Assembly (NCBI GenBank): GCA_003184365.1
Contig: NKYR01000023.1
Coordinates: 186,001 to 250,000, forward strand
Direction: 5' to 3'
DNA from: Evernia prunastri
Taxonomy: Eukaryota; Ascomycota; Lecanoromycetes; Lecanorales; Parmeliaceae
Length of the DNA: 64,000 nucleotides
This document shows positions 36,550-46,201 of this stretch, piece after piece (position 1 is the first letter of the stretch; each line of letters starts with the position of its first letter). Made by a program: the position numbers and the translations under genes. The notes below the pieces were generated by a model that saw nothing but the letters and a program-made list of their open reading frames with translations, did not search any database and was not told where the DNA came from.

Positions 36550-37612
36550 GCTTTCTGGGGATGAGAGGTGCGAGTGTGCCTGGGTAAGGGAGATGTGGTA
36601 CCGTGTATAAAGGCAGGATACATATTACCAGAAGAATACGACTTTTGATGCACACACGGTCGACTCTACTGTAATTTGATTTGAGTCACTTGCCAAATGA
36701 GGTACATGACTTGTGATGGTGACAGCATTGAATCGGTTCAACCACGTGTGACAAAACACTCGACTCGTTCGATGTGATAAAGAAAAACCGGCGCACTGTG
36801 AGCATACAGCACGCCTAAAAAACTGTTCCACTCTAGCTGGGTTTTACAGCGCAGGCGAGCGCTGGACCTCTGATCATGTTCTATTTACCAGTTGGACAGC
36901 CTGGACGTTAGAGACTTCTTGTGGCGAATACTCATCAGGGTTCTCTCAGAGTAGGACTTGAAAACGCAGTCATGATCTATCCACTGTCTACATCAACCTC
37001 CACGTTGGGAACCTGAGACCTGTCACGTACCACATGACCATCTATATATTCGAGCTCTTCACCAACTACTCGTAGGTTTGCGATAATGAGCGGATGGCGA
37101 ATAACCTCCCAAGTCCCTTCCCCAAGTCCTCCCCTCTCACTCCCCAATTCACCTCTGTCATATCATACCCGATCTCCGCATCAAGTCACCACCCCAACCT
37201 CTGAACTTCTCAGCCCCAATGCGTTCGTTGATTGCCAATAAAATTCGAAAGCGATGGGATGCAATTTCTGTGTTTTGTCAAGGGGGGAGGTTTGGATTTT
37301 TGTCGTGGGAACAGCCGCTTCGAAGTGGAGGATCTTGGCTATGGCTGGGGCAGCTAAACCCCAGATCTGTGAGAAGTAGCGGTGAGTTCGTGGCTCCAGG
37401 AATCAGCTGTCTCCGTTTTGGGTATTGTGAGTGAGGGTATACACGTCCGTGCTGTCAGGCGTGATCTGAAAGTGTTGTTTCATGTCAGCAGTCACTTGTC
37501 ATTTCCCAGTCACTCACTGTGATCCCCGGTCACATCCTTAGAGGTACGTGAGATACGGGCAGCCGACCGTTTTTTTATTTTTAAATATCTCGCCATCTCC
37601 GGGGCCAGCCTA
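36550..37612. other. Intergenic, no supported gene
   Basis: CT-rich sequence at 37090-37200 and short frames only; no gene supported. Confidence 0.4.
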
Positions 37613-38462
37613 TCAGGAACGTATCTTCGGGAATCTTTCTTCGGCGGCGAAGGGATCTAAAGTCGCTGTAAGCGCTTTCGGAACAGTCACGTCTGCGAAG
37701 TGAGCTGAGGGGATTTTATATAGGGGTAATGCTGATGCCGCTGTTGTCGGCGAAGGCTCCATGATGATTAATGCACTTGTGTGGAGATGGGCTATGGGTT
37801 GTAGATCGGTGATGCTCACGGATTGGCCTCCCGCGCCGGAGAGGTATAAGGGAAAGCTCTCCCCCTTGTCAGAGTCGACCTCTGCTTCCTCAATCAGATA
37901 CTTGAGATTATCGATCTAGCATTGGAGTAGAGCAACGCCAACGATAGCCAGTTTACCCCGTCAGGCCTCTTCTAGCTGATGCACATGCACATACCTCGTC
38001 AAAGAGACCAGCACAAAAACTTGAAACAACGTGTCTTGAGCTTGCCGAAGTCAGATCCAACTTTCCCGCATCAATGTCAGCTTTGCGGAAGCTCCTGGTA
38101 CTTCCCACTGGCCGTGATGCGTCTCTTGGTATGTTTTCACCGGATACATAGGGCCTTGGTAGACGAGGCTGCTTCGACAGATTTCTAACCAGACTTTCTA
38201 ATCTTACCATACGACTGGAGAGCTCTGCAGTATCACGCGTGCTACCATCGCCACTAATTACACGCTTCAGACCCCCGCTAGGATCATCATAGGAACAATC
38301 GAAGCCGAGGCATTGACAGTTGCTGCAAGATAGTCCTTTGTTGCATCTTACTTTTCTCTTTCGGCAGATGTTGCATGGGATCTGAACCGAAATCTTAGAA
38401 AGATTCAAAACGACTCGGCTTTTGATGCCTGGCCCATATCCATGGAGCTTGTTGTTTAACAA
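37613..38462 (-). CDS. Zn2Cys6 transcription factor, short or truncated
   Basis: The DNA-binding exon (about 38381-37995) carries a perfect C-x2-C-x6-C-x5-C-x2-C-x6-C binuclear zinc cluster followed by a basic/polar linker. A 79-bp GT-AG intron (37994-37916) leads in frame to a second exon (37915-37613) that starts with an acidic stretch typical of the region after the linker, then stops. The start codon is not found: the open frame begins at 38462 without an ATG, so an upstream exon is missing from my model. About 230 aa are seen, whereas full-length factors usually have 400-900 aa with a fungal-specific middle domain, which is absent. It lies beside a repeat nest, so disruption is plausible. 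It is 8 kb from the PKS cluster; a regulatory link is speculative. Confidence 0.6.
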
Positions 38463-38718
38463 ATGTGTGCTTTCGTGGTGTTCAACATCTTTGCAGACCT
38501 GAGTCCAGGACGTTGAATCTGCTCTTCAGTATGATGTTTCTCTTGAATTGTCAATACTCCAGGACGACTACTACGTCTAGACGCGACAATTACACTATCG
38601 CTAATAGCTCTTGCCAGCTGATCGGCAAGGAAGTATGGACAAAATACATACTAGATGAGCGAGGTTGATGGGGAGAGGTAGATAGGAGAATGTTGGTGCA
38701 TGTCTTATGCAGGTATGT

Positions 38719-38776
38719 GTCAAAAAGAGGTAGATACTCAAAAGAGCTTAATCTAGATGATATTCACATTTCAACA
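38719..38776. repeat. 58-bp direct repeat, left copy
   Basis: It matches 38978-39035 with 5 differences in 58 bp. The two copies bracket about 200 bp containing tRNA-like promoter boxes. Confidence 0.85.
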
Positions 38777-38879
38777 CGACCCTTGAATAGAATCAAGATT
38801 AGGAGATAAGAGCGGAAGTGTGCGAAGGTCGAGCCAGCTTTGGGTGTAGCGCAGGAAGAAATTTGGCTGTCGCATGCCA

Positions 38880-38975
38880 CAGCCGGGCTCGAACCCTCGA
38901 CCCTGGATCTTTGCCAAGGCGGAACTGTTCCGGATATTGCGGAATTTTTCCCACTCGACCATCCGGGCTCATAAC
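38880..38975 (-). mobile_element. tRNA-related (SINE-like) sequence with A and B boxes
   Basis: On the minus strand an A-box TGGTCGAGTGG (38961-38951) is followed 55 bp later by a B-box GGTTCGAGCCC (38895-38885). The acceptor and T-stem positions do not pair well enough for a working tRNA, so this is a tRNA-derived head as in fungal SINEs, or a decayed tRNA. It lies between the 58-bp direct repeats. Confidence 0.5.
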
Positions 38976-38977
38976 CT

Positions 38978-39035
38978 GTCAGAAAGAGATAGATACTCAA
39001 AAGAGCTTAATCTAGATACTATTCACAATTCAACA
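38978..39035. repeat. 58-bp direct repeat, right copy
   Basis: The counterpart of 38719-38776. The copies flank the tRNA-like unit on both sides, either as an unusually long target duplication or as the remains of a tandem repeat into which the unit inserted. Confidence 0.85.
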
Positions 39036-39068
39036 GTTTGGTCTGCAGTCTGCGCGGCTTAATTTGTG

Positions 39069-39525
39069 CTATTAGCGTGTGCAGATAACTCTGGAATCCT
39101 TGGCGCTGAGAAAATCTTCTCGCGCCGACTGTGAATATAGCCAAATCGACATATACAGCAGATATAAAAAATGTTTATATATATAAACAAATACTCTCGA
39201 TACTATGATCTCAGTATAGTAAGAATATCAAAATTTTATTATATAATCGTAGAGATATAAAGAAATATTATAGCTTGTAGATTTATACTTACTGTGTCAA
39301 AACGTTAAATTATAAACATCAATTCTTGAACCCCTTCTGTCTTTATCAAAATTGATTCTTTTTCTATTTTTCTAACTGTGTTAGAATCGCAATGTTGAGA
39401 ATATATATGATTTACGTAGCTTTTCTATACATATGCTATAGTCATTGATCTGACCACCTTCACAGTGGGCGCGAGGCGATTTTCTCAGTGCCAAGGATTC
39501 CAGAGTTATCTGCACACGCTAATAG
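39069..39525. mobile_element. MITE/foldback-like element with 67-bp terminal inverted repeats
   Basis: The sequence 39069-39135 is the reverse complement of 39459-39525 with 4 mismatches in 67 bp, both outer ends being CTATTAGCGTGTGCAG. The interior of about 320 bp is strongly AT-rich and holds no coding frame. The size (457 bp), long inverted ends and lack of a transposase fit a miniature inverted-repeat or foldback element. No clear target-site duplication is visible. The AT-rich core may reflect RIP. Confidence 0.75.
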
Positions 39526-39845
39526 TCCTGATAAGGTATCATCAGCCCTACCAGGCAAGAAGAGCAAAAAAGAGCCTCGGCAACACTGTTGTCGATACTC
39601 GTCAGACAAGGAAGTTTGCAGGGCGCAAAAGCTCCTCAAACTGTACGCAGCGTAATATTGGAGATGTTGTGGCTCTCTATCGTGCGCCTCTACGTATCCT
39701 GCAGATACGAGAGCCGCCAACAGGCTCATTAACGCGTTACACCTTCCGAAAGACATGTCGTCATCGCCTGCTTTCTTTTCCTTCGCTTTCTCTTCAAATC
39801 TTCAACATTCTGCAAGACGACAAACACTAATACAACCCATCAGTC

Positions 39846-40850
39846 ATGGCACTCAAAGTATGTATCTGTATCTACCCTCTCAGTGAACAGCTAACAAATG
39901 ACTGCCAGACTCTCAATGCGAAGAACGCCGGAGCCTTGGACAAAGACCTCATGAGCATCGGAGCCTTCTCCCTTGATCAACTCATGGAATTGGCCGGCCT
40001 CTCCGTCTCTCAAGCAGGTCCGTATCAAATCGAGTTCGAGACTATGATTCTGATGTACGCTCTTAGTCTACCGTGTTCACCCACCGAGCAAGGGAAGGAA
40101 AATCCTGGTGGCATGTGGACCCGGCAACAACGGTAAACGCTCTACCCGTCATGCCTGATTTATCCGAACTTACAAATGTAGGCGGTGACGGCCTCGTTGC
40201 TGCTCGCCATCTCTGGCACTATGGATATCAACCGACCATCTTCTACCCCAAGCAAAGCAAGAATGACCTCTACGAACGTCTGGCTACCCAGCTAAAGAAT
40301 CTGGATGTGCCATTTACCGAAGACTTCAATCATTCTTTGAAGACTACAGACCATGTTGTCGACGCCGTCTTCGGTAATGCCATTAAAGGTGTACCACCCG
40401 TTTCCAGCTCACATTCGTCAGGTTTCAGCTTCTCAGGCGAGGTCCGAGACCCTTTCAAGGATCCAATTTCTGCTATGGAGACCACTAAGGTCCCTGTACT
40501 AGCTGTTGACGCACCGTCATCATGGAGCATCGAAGACGGTCCGCCAGCATCCGGTCCGGGTGCAAAATTTCATCCAGCAACTTTGATCAGTTTGACTGCA
40601 CCAAAGCCGCTCGTGAAGCACTTTAAGGGCACGCATTTCGTTGGTGGACGGTAGCTTACTTTCCCCATTTATCTCAGTGTTTATTGTCGTGTGCTCATCG
40701 TAAGCTAGGTTCATCCCGAGATCCGTTGCAGAGAAGTACGATCTGGACATCCCAGATTACCAGGGTGTGGATCAAATCGCTCAGGTGGGCGGCAATGGCA
40801 CGAAGTCCCGGGAGCAAGATGTTATAGGGCTTGCAGAACGGCAAGGGTAG
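39846..40850 (+). CDS. NAD(P)H-hydrate epimerase (YjeF N-terminal domain)
   Basis: Five exons (39846-39857, 39909-40017, 40067-40132, 40182-40650, 40709-40850) give 265 aa. Exon 1 encodes only MALK. The YjeF_N core is clear: TLNAKNAGALDKDLM near the start, ILVACGPGNNGGDG (the phosphate-binding loop, about 53-66), VDAVFG, VLAVDAPSSW and LISLTAPK, with a FKG.HF.GGRF end. The enzyme interconverts the R and S forms of hydrated NADH/NADPH so that the dehydratase can repair them; it is mitochondrial or cytosolic. A short polar tail of about 20 residues follows the usual end. It is a housekeeping gene marking the left border of the accessory region. Confidence 0.92.
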
Positions 40851-41222
40851 GTGACTGATGAACACTATCTTGGAGAAGAAATCCACGGCTTAGCCCTCAC
40901 TTGAATGAACGGTCACTTGCACTCCGACGTTCTGATGCATCGATATAGACACCACTTGTGAGATGAAGCAGAGTAAGACAATTCACTCTAAGCTCCATAT
41001 CCCAACTTGTTCTGTCTTCGTGAAAGCCAATTGTCGGTAAGGACCTTCCTGTTGCGAGCTAGCGCATTTGCCAAGTGTCCGATAGCGGAACCTTTGTCGT
41101 CAGACTCTTATTCGGAATTCACGACCTTCAGCCAACATCACCGGTACAGGCGATCTATGGCTTGTAGTAGTTTTGCGTCGCTGTTCCCTGCTACTCACTG
41201 CAGCAACTGAAAGTACTTCAAT
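40851..41222. other. Intergenic between epimerase and amidase
   Basis: 372 bp, nothing recognised beyond a presumed promoter for the amidase gene. Confidence 0.4.
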
Positions 41223-42875
41223 ATGCATCCCACAGATGCAGCTCTGACAATCTGGGTATTGCCCGCTCTTTTCTTCTGCATCACGTGTGCTCAACTCGAG
41301 AGCTATGACGTACGGGAGTCTACTATCGAGGGAATCCATAATGCACTCTACAGCGATCTCACCTCCTGCCGCAGGATTGTCGAGTCATTCATTGCCCGCA
41401 TCGAAGCATACAACCCCGCCATAAACGCAATCATCACACTGAACCCAAAAGCACTGTCAATCGCCGACGAGAGAGATTACACTCTGGCCGCCGGAAATGC
41501 GACCGGGGCTCTGTTCTGCGTCGCAGTGCTAGTCAAGGACAATTATGATACCTCGGACATGAGTACAACAGGCGGATGCCTGGACCTTGCAGACTCGCAA
41601 CCAACGGTCGACGCACCCGTAGTGACCGCCTTGAAAAATGCTGGAGCTATCATCATAGGCAAAACAAATCTCCACGAACTAGCTCTGGAGGGCTTGACCG
41701 TGTCATCGCTCGGCGGTCAAACCGTTAATCCCTACGATCATACCAGGACCCCCGGTGGCAGCTCCGGAGGTACAGGCGCGGCCATTGCAGCATCTTTTGC
41801 CGTATTCGGCACAGGGACAGACACAGTCAATTCACTGCGCAGTCCCGCAAGTGCGAACAGCTTGTTTAGTGTTCGACCTACTAGGGGATTGATATCTCGC
41901 GCGGGTATCATTCCCATCTCTTTCACTCAAGATGCCGTTGGACCCATTGCTCGGAATGTTGATGATCTTTCTGTCGCTCTCACGGTCATGGCAAGCGTAG
42001 GCTATGACGCTGATGACAATGCCACAGCCGTGGTACCGTTTATTTCAGCTGGTCAAGACTATTCTGCTGCTCTCTACGGCGGTTCTCTCCGAGGCATGCG
42101 TTTTGGCTTGGTCGAAGGCTTCTTCAACCGCACAGCTAGTAACGAAACGACACCGGTCAATCGGGTTATCGAGGACATGGTTGCAGCACTGACCAGCGCA
42201 GGTGCGACCGTCGTGCCCATTACATCGCCTAATTTTAACTCCACAGCGATTGCGAATGCCTTTGATACCCAGCGGTTCGAATACCGTCAAGATATGGATA
42301 CGTACCTATCACGGCCTTCCCTACAAGGTACCCACCCGTCAACGCTGAACGAGCTCTACTCCAGTGGCAAATATCTTGTGATACCGAGCCAGTACTCCTA
42401 CGTCAATACTGCCCTCGTGTCGTCGACCGACAATGTTACTTACCCAGGGATCAAATTCGGGATCCAAAATCTCACAGTTGCCCTCAAGGATACATTCAAG
42501 ACTCATTCGCTCGACGCTCTGATCTACCCCGAGCAGGCCAACCTCGTCGTCAAAATCGGATCACCTTCTCAATCCGGTCGCAACGGCATCCTAGCCGCGG
42601 TCACCGGGTCCCCAGTCGTGACTGTCCCGGCGGGCTTTTCACCTATCACTGCAGACGCGCCTCTGGGCATACCGATCGGTATGGAAATCCTGGGCATGCC
42701 GTGGTCGGAAGGTGAGCTCCTCAATACGGCGAGGATGATTGCAGGCCTCAGGAGGCTAAGGCGGATGCCGAGGAGTACGGAAGCTGTCGTTGAGAGCGTG
42801 CCGTTGATGGAAGTGCCGAAGATTGTGCCAGATACGAAGGATATATCCAAGGCTTATCCGATAGGGGTCCTGTAA
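41223..42875 (+). CDS. Secreted amidase (amidase signature family)
   Basis: An intronless gene of 550 aa from ATG 41223. A hydrophobic N-terminus (about residues 8-23) is a secretion signal. The Ser-cisSer-Lys triad is visible: Lys105 in VLVKDNYD, cis-Ser in PGGSSGG (about 181) and the nucleophile in TDTVNSLRSPAS (about 204). Several N-glycosylation sequons fit an extracellular enzyme. The family hydrolyses amides or esters, such as glutamyl/aryl amides or indoleacetamide-like compounds; the substrate is unknown. Fungal secreted amidases with the TDTVNSLRSP variant form a distinct group. It may serve in nutrition or detoxification. It is 3.3 kb from the nearest cluster gene, and I do not include it in the cluster. 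Confidence 0.9.
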   Translation: MHPTDAALTIWVLPALFFCITCAQLESYDVRESTIEGIHNALYSDLTSCRRIVESFIARIEAYNPAINAIITLNPKALSIADERDYTLAAGNATGALFCVAVLVKDNYDTSDMSTTGGCLDLADSQPTVDAPVVTALKNAGAIIIGKTNLHELALEGLTVSSLGGQTVNPYDHTRTPGGSSGGTGAAIAASFAVFGTGTDTVNSLRSPASANSLFSVRPTRGLISRAGIIPISFTQDAVGPIARNVDDLSVALTVMASVGYDADDNATAVVPFISAGQDYSAALYGGSLRGMRFGLVEGFFNRTASNETTPVNRVIEDMVAALTSAGATVVPITSPNFNSTAIANAFDTQRFEYRQDMDTYLSRPSLQGTHPSTLNELYSSGKYLVIPSQYSYVNTALVSSTDNVTYPGIKFGIQNLTVALKDTFKTHSLDALIYPEQANLVVKIGSPSQSGRNGILAAVTGSPVVTVPAGFSPITADAPLGIPIGMEILGMPWSEGELLNTARMIAGLRRLRRMPRSTEAVVESVPLMEVPKIVPDTKDISKAYPIGVL

Positions 42876-43223
42876 GCCACGTTGCAAGTTGAAAAAATTC
42901 CGTTGCTTCACCAACTGAGTCAGGCCCTCAAACGGCTACTTTGTCCTCGCGTGTTCGATCGCGGGTCGGTGTTGGGCTCTCCGATCGGTTCCAGATTTCA
43001 TGCTCTTTCCCGCGTGCTTGGGATCTTTGGGACGATGCTTAAAGCGTGAGGTTCACTTGGCTGCCACGTGGCGTGACTCCACGTGGCTTTGACCGGGTGG
43101 GTGAGATGTAGATACGAGCATGCATTGCATGCATTTTATACATTGGTATGCACACTCTACGCATATACCTGAGTAACAGTCCGAACTAAAGGGGAGCTTT
43201 TCTCGGGTGGGGGTTAAGCGATA

Positions 43224-43247
43224 CAGTCAGTCAGTCAGTCAGTCAGT
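43224..43247. repeat. (CAGT)6 microsatellite
   Basis: Six perfect CAGT units. Confidence 0.95.
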
Positions 43248-44135
43248 AAATAAATAGCAAGCGAGCCCAAGCCGGGATCTCTCAGCGGGGCACAGCAGCC
43301 GTGATAAATGATGCATAGCCAAGGAGCCATCAGCCATCTTGTGGCTGACAGGGACAAGGGGGTGGTCTGACTGGCTCTATGGATGATGGATGATGGATGA
43401 TTGGTAAAGTACGTCAATCATAAATAACAGTGATGGAATATGCTTAGAAGATAGAGTGTTCGGAAAATGCAAGGCATCAGGCAAATAAGCGAGTATAAGT
43501 AAACACGCTGACATGATACGATCACTCTCCGCCCCCTGGAACCCCCGTCAGCCCCCATCCGCCCATCTATTACTCTATTCCCGAAACGGCCAGTGCAGTG
43601 GTGGACTGCGCCGCAGCCATCCGGACTTCGTCGGCCGTGGCGGCGTGGCTTTTTCAGCCCGTCGTACAAAGAAAAAGCAAAAATCTGGAAGCCATGCTTA
43701 GCTGGGCAGGATTCATTTTTTCTCAGCGCAACCAACGCCTTCGGCTGAATGTTTTGCACATGGATATGCTGAGAGTGTGCATCTGTTTATCTCTTGGCAC
43801 AACAGATCTAATCAATCTGCTCTAGCCAGAAAGAATGTTTATAAGAATTTTTCCCAGGAATCATCTCGCGTTTGCATTTCATTCAAACTTTTTCATGTTT
43901 CCAGTGGCCAACGCTTGGTGGCGCAGTTTTGGCTTTCCACGACGTTGCGCTGCGTTGCCGCTCTCGAAGCTAGAGTGTGAAGGAAGAGTCGCAGCGGTGG
44001 AAATGAAACATCATACCACCGGGAACCACGACTGTCAGACTTACTTATACCGTCGTATTTCCTCTACTCATCCGCGCATCCTACGGCCATACTCGTAATC
44101 TCTCTCGCTTCTCAAGGTCCATTCTGGACGCCTTA

Positions 44136-44160
44136 CTCTCTCTCTCTCTCTCTCTCTCTC
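44136..44160. repeat. (CT)n microsatellite
   Basis: About twelve perfect CT dinucleotides. Confidence 0.95.
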
Positions 44161-44566
44161 GCACACGGCATTTCTTCGACAAATGCGCCGCTCGTTTGGG
44201 GCACATGAGACGTGCTCATCTCACCAGGAGTGCGACCCTGGCAGGATCAGGTCATCTGTTCGTGTTCTGTACGCTTCTTGATGGCCACGTGCGAGATGGG
44301 CTGAAGCTGTGGCCGAAGATCTCCGTAGTGGCCTCTATGACGCATCATCTTCCTTAGGAATGTCGTGAGGGCCGAGACCTAGATTGTTTGTTTTGCGCCG
44401 CCGATGAGGAACAGTGCTGAAGTATAAGAAGACCATCCGTGGCCTCAATCTGGATCGTTGTAACCATCGCTCACTCTTGTCGTTTTCTTTTCTCGGTCTC
44501 ATCGGTATACTTCTGTCGACTTTTTTTCCTTCTTCTCTTCAGTATAAAAATCCTTTCCACAGCAAG

Positions 44567-45622
44567 ATGCGTTTCCACATTCTTTATCCGGTCTCCATCA
44601 TCATCGCATTCACTTCTTCGGCTCTCGCCTCCCCCGTCAGTCAGCATGCCGCCCGCGCAGCAACGTCCCCCGCGACCGTCACCTCGATCCACGAGTTCAC
44701 CCCGGGCACATGGGTCGAGAACCTCGCCGTCCGAGCCAACGGCCAGATCCTAGCCACCCTGCTCAACACTCCACAAGTGTACCAGGTGGACCCGAACCCG
44801 GCGTCCGCACACCCCGTGACGCTCGTCCACACCTTCCCCTCCTACCTCGGCTGCCTCGGCATCACCGAGCTGCGCCCGGACGTCTTCTACGTCGTCGTCG
44901 GCAACTTCTCCCTCGCGGCCTTGGCGACGACCCCCGGTTCGTATTCCGTCTGGGAGCTGAACATGGCCGGCTTCGCGGCGGGGGGCAGCACCGCCGCCGC
45001 CACCAAGATTGCCGATTTCCCCCAAAGCGTCTTCCTCAACGGCATCACTTCTCTCCAACCCGCCGGAAACACGCTGCTGATCGCGGACTCGGGCGCCGGC
45101 GCCGTCTACAGTCTCAATGTCGACACCGGGGCCGTGCGGAAGGTCATCGCGGATCCGCTCATGGCGCCCACGGCCGGCGCGAACCCGGCCACCGGCATCA
45201 ACGGGGTCAAAGTCCGCGGCCAGACCCTCTACTTCTCCAACACGGACCAGACCCTCCTGGGGAAAGTGGCGCTGAACGCGGACGGTTCGGCCGCAGGGGC
45301 GGCGACGGCCGTTGTCCGCAACGCGACTGGCGCCGACGATTTCCAACTGGACACGCTTGGGAACCTGTTCATCGCCGGTGACAGCGAGTTGAGGTTTCAC
45401 GGGGTTCAGGAGGGTGCGGGCGGCCCTCCGGATGTGGTGTCGACTTCGTCTCTCTTGGCGGGGTCGACGGCTGTGGAGTTTGGAAGGCTACCGACCGATC
45501 TGGCCAGCGTCTATGTCTCGACTAACGGCGGCCAGGCACAGTATTTCACAAAGGTTTTCACGGATCCGGGGAAGATTGTGAAGGTGGACGTTTTGGCTGC
45601 TGGGTGGCCTAAAGTTCGTTGA
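44567..45622 (+). CDS. Secreted SMP-30/gluconolactonase-like beta-propeller protein
   Basis: A single exon; ATG 44567 is preferred over the longer open frame because it begins a clean signal peptide (about residues 1-20, ending ALASPV); 351 aa. The body shows repeated propeller-type strands: ENLAVRANGQILATLL, NGITSLQPAGNTLLIADS, TGINGVKVRGQTLYFSN and DDFQLDTLGNLFIAG. The pattern fits the SMP-30/Gluconolactonase/LRE-like six-bladed propeller superfamily of lactonases and esterases. Secreted fungal members have unknown substrates and sometimes lie in metabolite clusters. It is the nearest gene to the left of the PKS cluster, on the opposite strand and GC-rich, but membership is uncertain. Confidence 0.8.
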   Translation: MRFHILYPVSIIIAFTSSALASPVSQHAARAATSPATVTSIHEFTPGTWVENLAVRANGQILATLLNTPQVYQVDPNPASAHPVTLVHTFPSYLGCLGITELRPDVFYVVVGNFSLAALATTPGSYSVWELNMAGFAAGGSTAAATKIADFPQSVFLNGITSLQPAGNTLLIADSGAGAVYSLNVDTGAVRKVIADPLMAPTAGANPATGINGVKVRGQTLYFSNTDQTLLGKVALNADGSAAGAATAVVRNATGADDFQLDTLGNLFIAGDSELRFHGVQEGAGGPPDVVSTSSLLAGSTAVEFGRLPTDLASVYVSTNGGQAQYFTKVFTDPGKIVKVDVLAAGWPKVR

Positions 45623-46201
45623 ATTTGTGTTCGCAGACTTGTCTCGTGATAGGTTGCAGCAAAGGTTCGGTAGGACTTGGAGTGCTTCTTCTTTATTACT
45701 TCATGTATCGTTTTTTTGCTTTCGCGATGGTTGGAGTTTGGCCTTCTTCTTCTTGGTACCTTGAGGTTCAGGCGTATGCTTTGGAGGATAGAGTGGATTT
45801 TTCATGGAGGCTGTAAACTTACTGTACTTTATCCGGCTTCGATATGGCGTTGCACGCTCATAGGAGATAAGGGGCTTCTTGGTAGCTACTAAGAGTATTT
45901 CTGATCAGTGTTCGAAGTTGGGAGTCTTGAAAGATCTTGGCTGACTTTTAGTTCTGCATCGACACTCAATGGGCTGTGTATTTCAAATTGCACTGTTCTA
46001 GGCAATTCAGGACATTTGTGATATCCCAGAGGGGCTTGATAGACAGATATGCTTCATTGATTCTACTAGAGATTTGTATGTAGCATGCCGAGGCGTCAAG
46101 TGGTGAGATGGAACCATTTAGTCTAGAGCCATTGCAACTCCAGCTGGGAAAGGTAGATACCGGCCAGAGCTCCTTCCGCTGAAAATATCATCACTGATCA
46201 C
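45623..46201. other. Intergenic, convergent 3' ends
   Basis: Lies between the 3' ends of the propeller gene and the hydrolase gene. Nothing is recognised besides T-rich sequence. Confidence 0.4.

Larger units (their letters stand above)
42876..44566. other. Intergenic with simple repeats
   Basis: 1.7 kb with no supported gene. It has microsatellites (a CAGT run, ATGGATG units near 43381, a CT run) and a pyrimidine-rich leader just before the propeller gene with a TATAAAA at 44543-44549. Confidence 0.5.

Noticed and set aside
37613..38462. Calling the Zn2Cys6 factor the cluster regulator
   Set aside because: It is about 8 kb and three unrelated genes away from the cluster and lacks the regulatory domain; no evidence links it to the PKS genes.
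38880..38975. A functional tRNA-Leu/Ser gene
   Set aside because: A- and B-boxes are present, but the acceptor and T-stem pairing fail, so it is tRNA-derived rather than a working tRNA.
44710..45400. Long plus and minus frames (216-223 codons) overlapping the propeller gene
   Set aside because: They are shadows of the GC-rich propeller gene; their Arg/Gly/His-rich composition has no domain, and the real gene has a clear signal peptide and propeller repeats.
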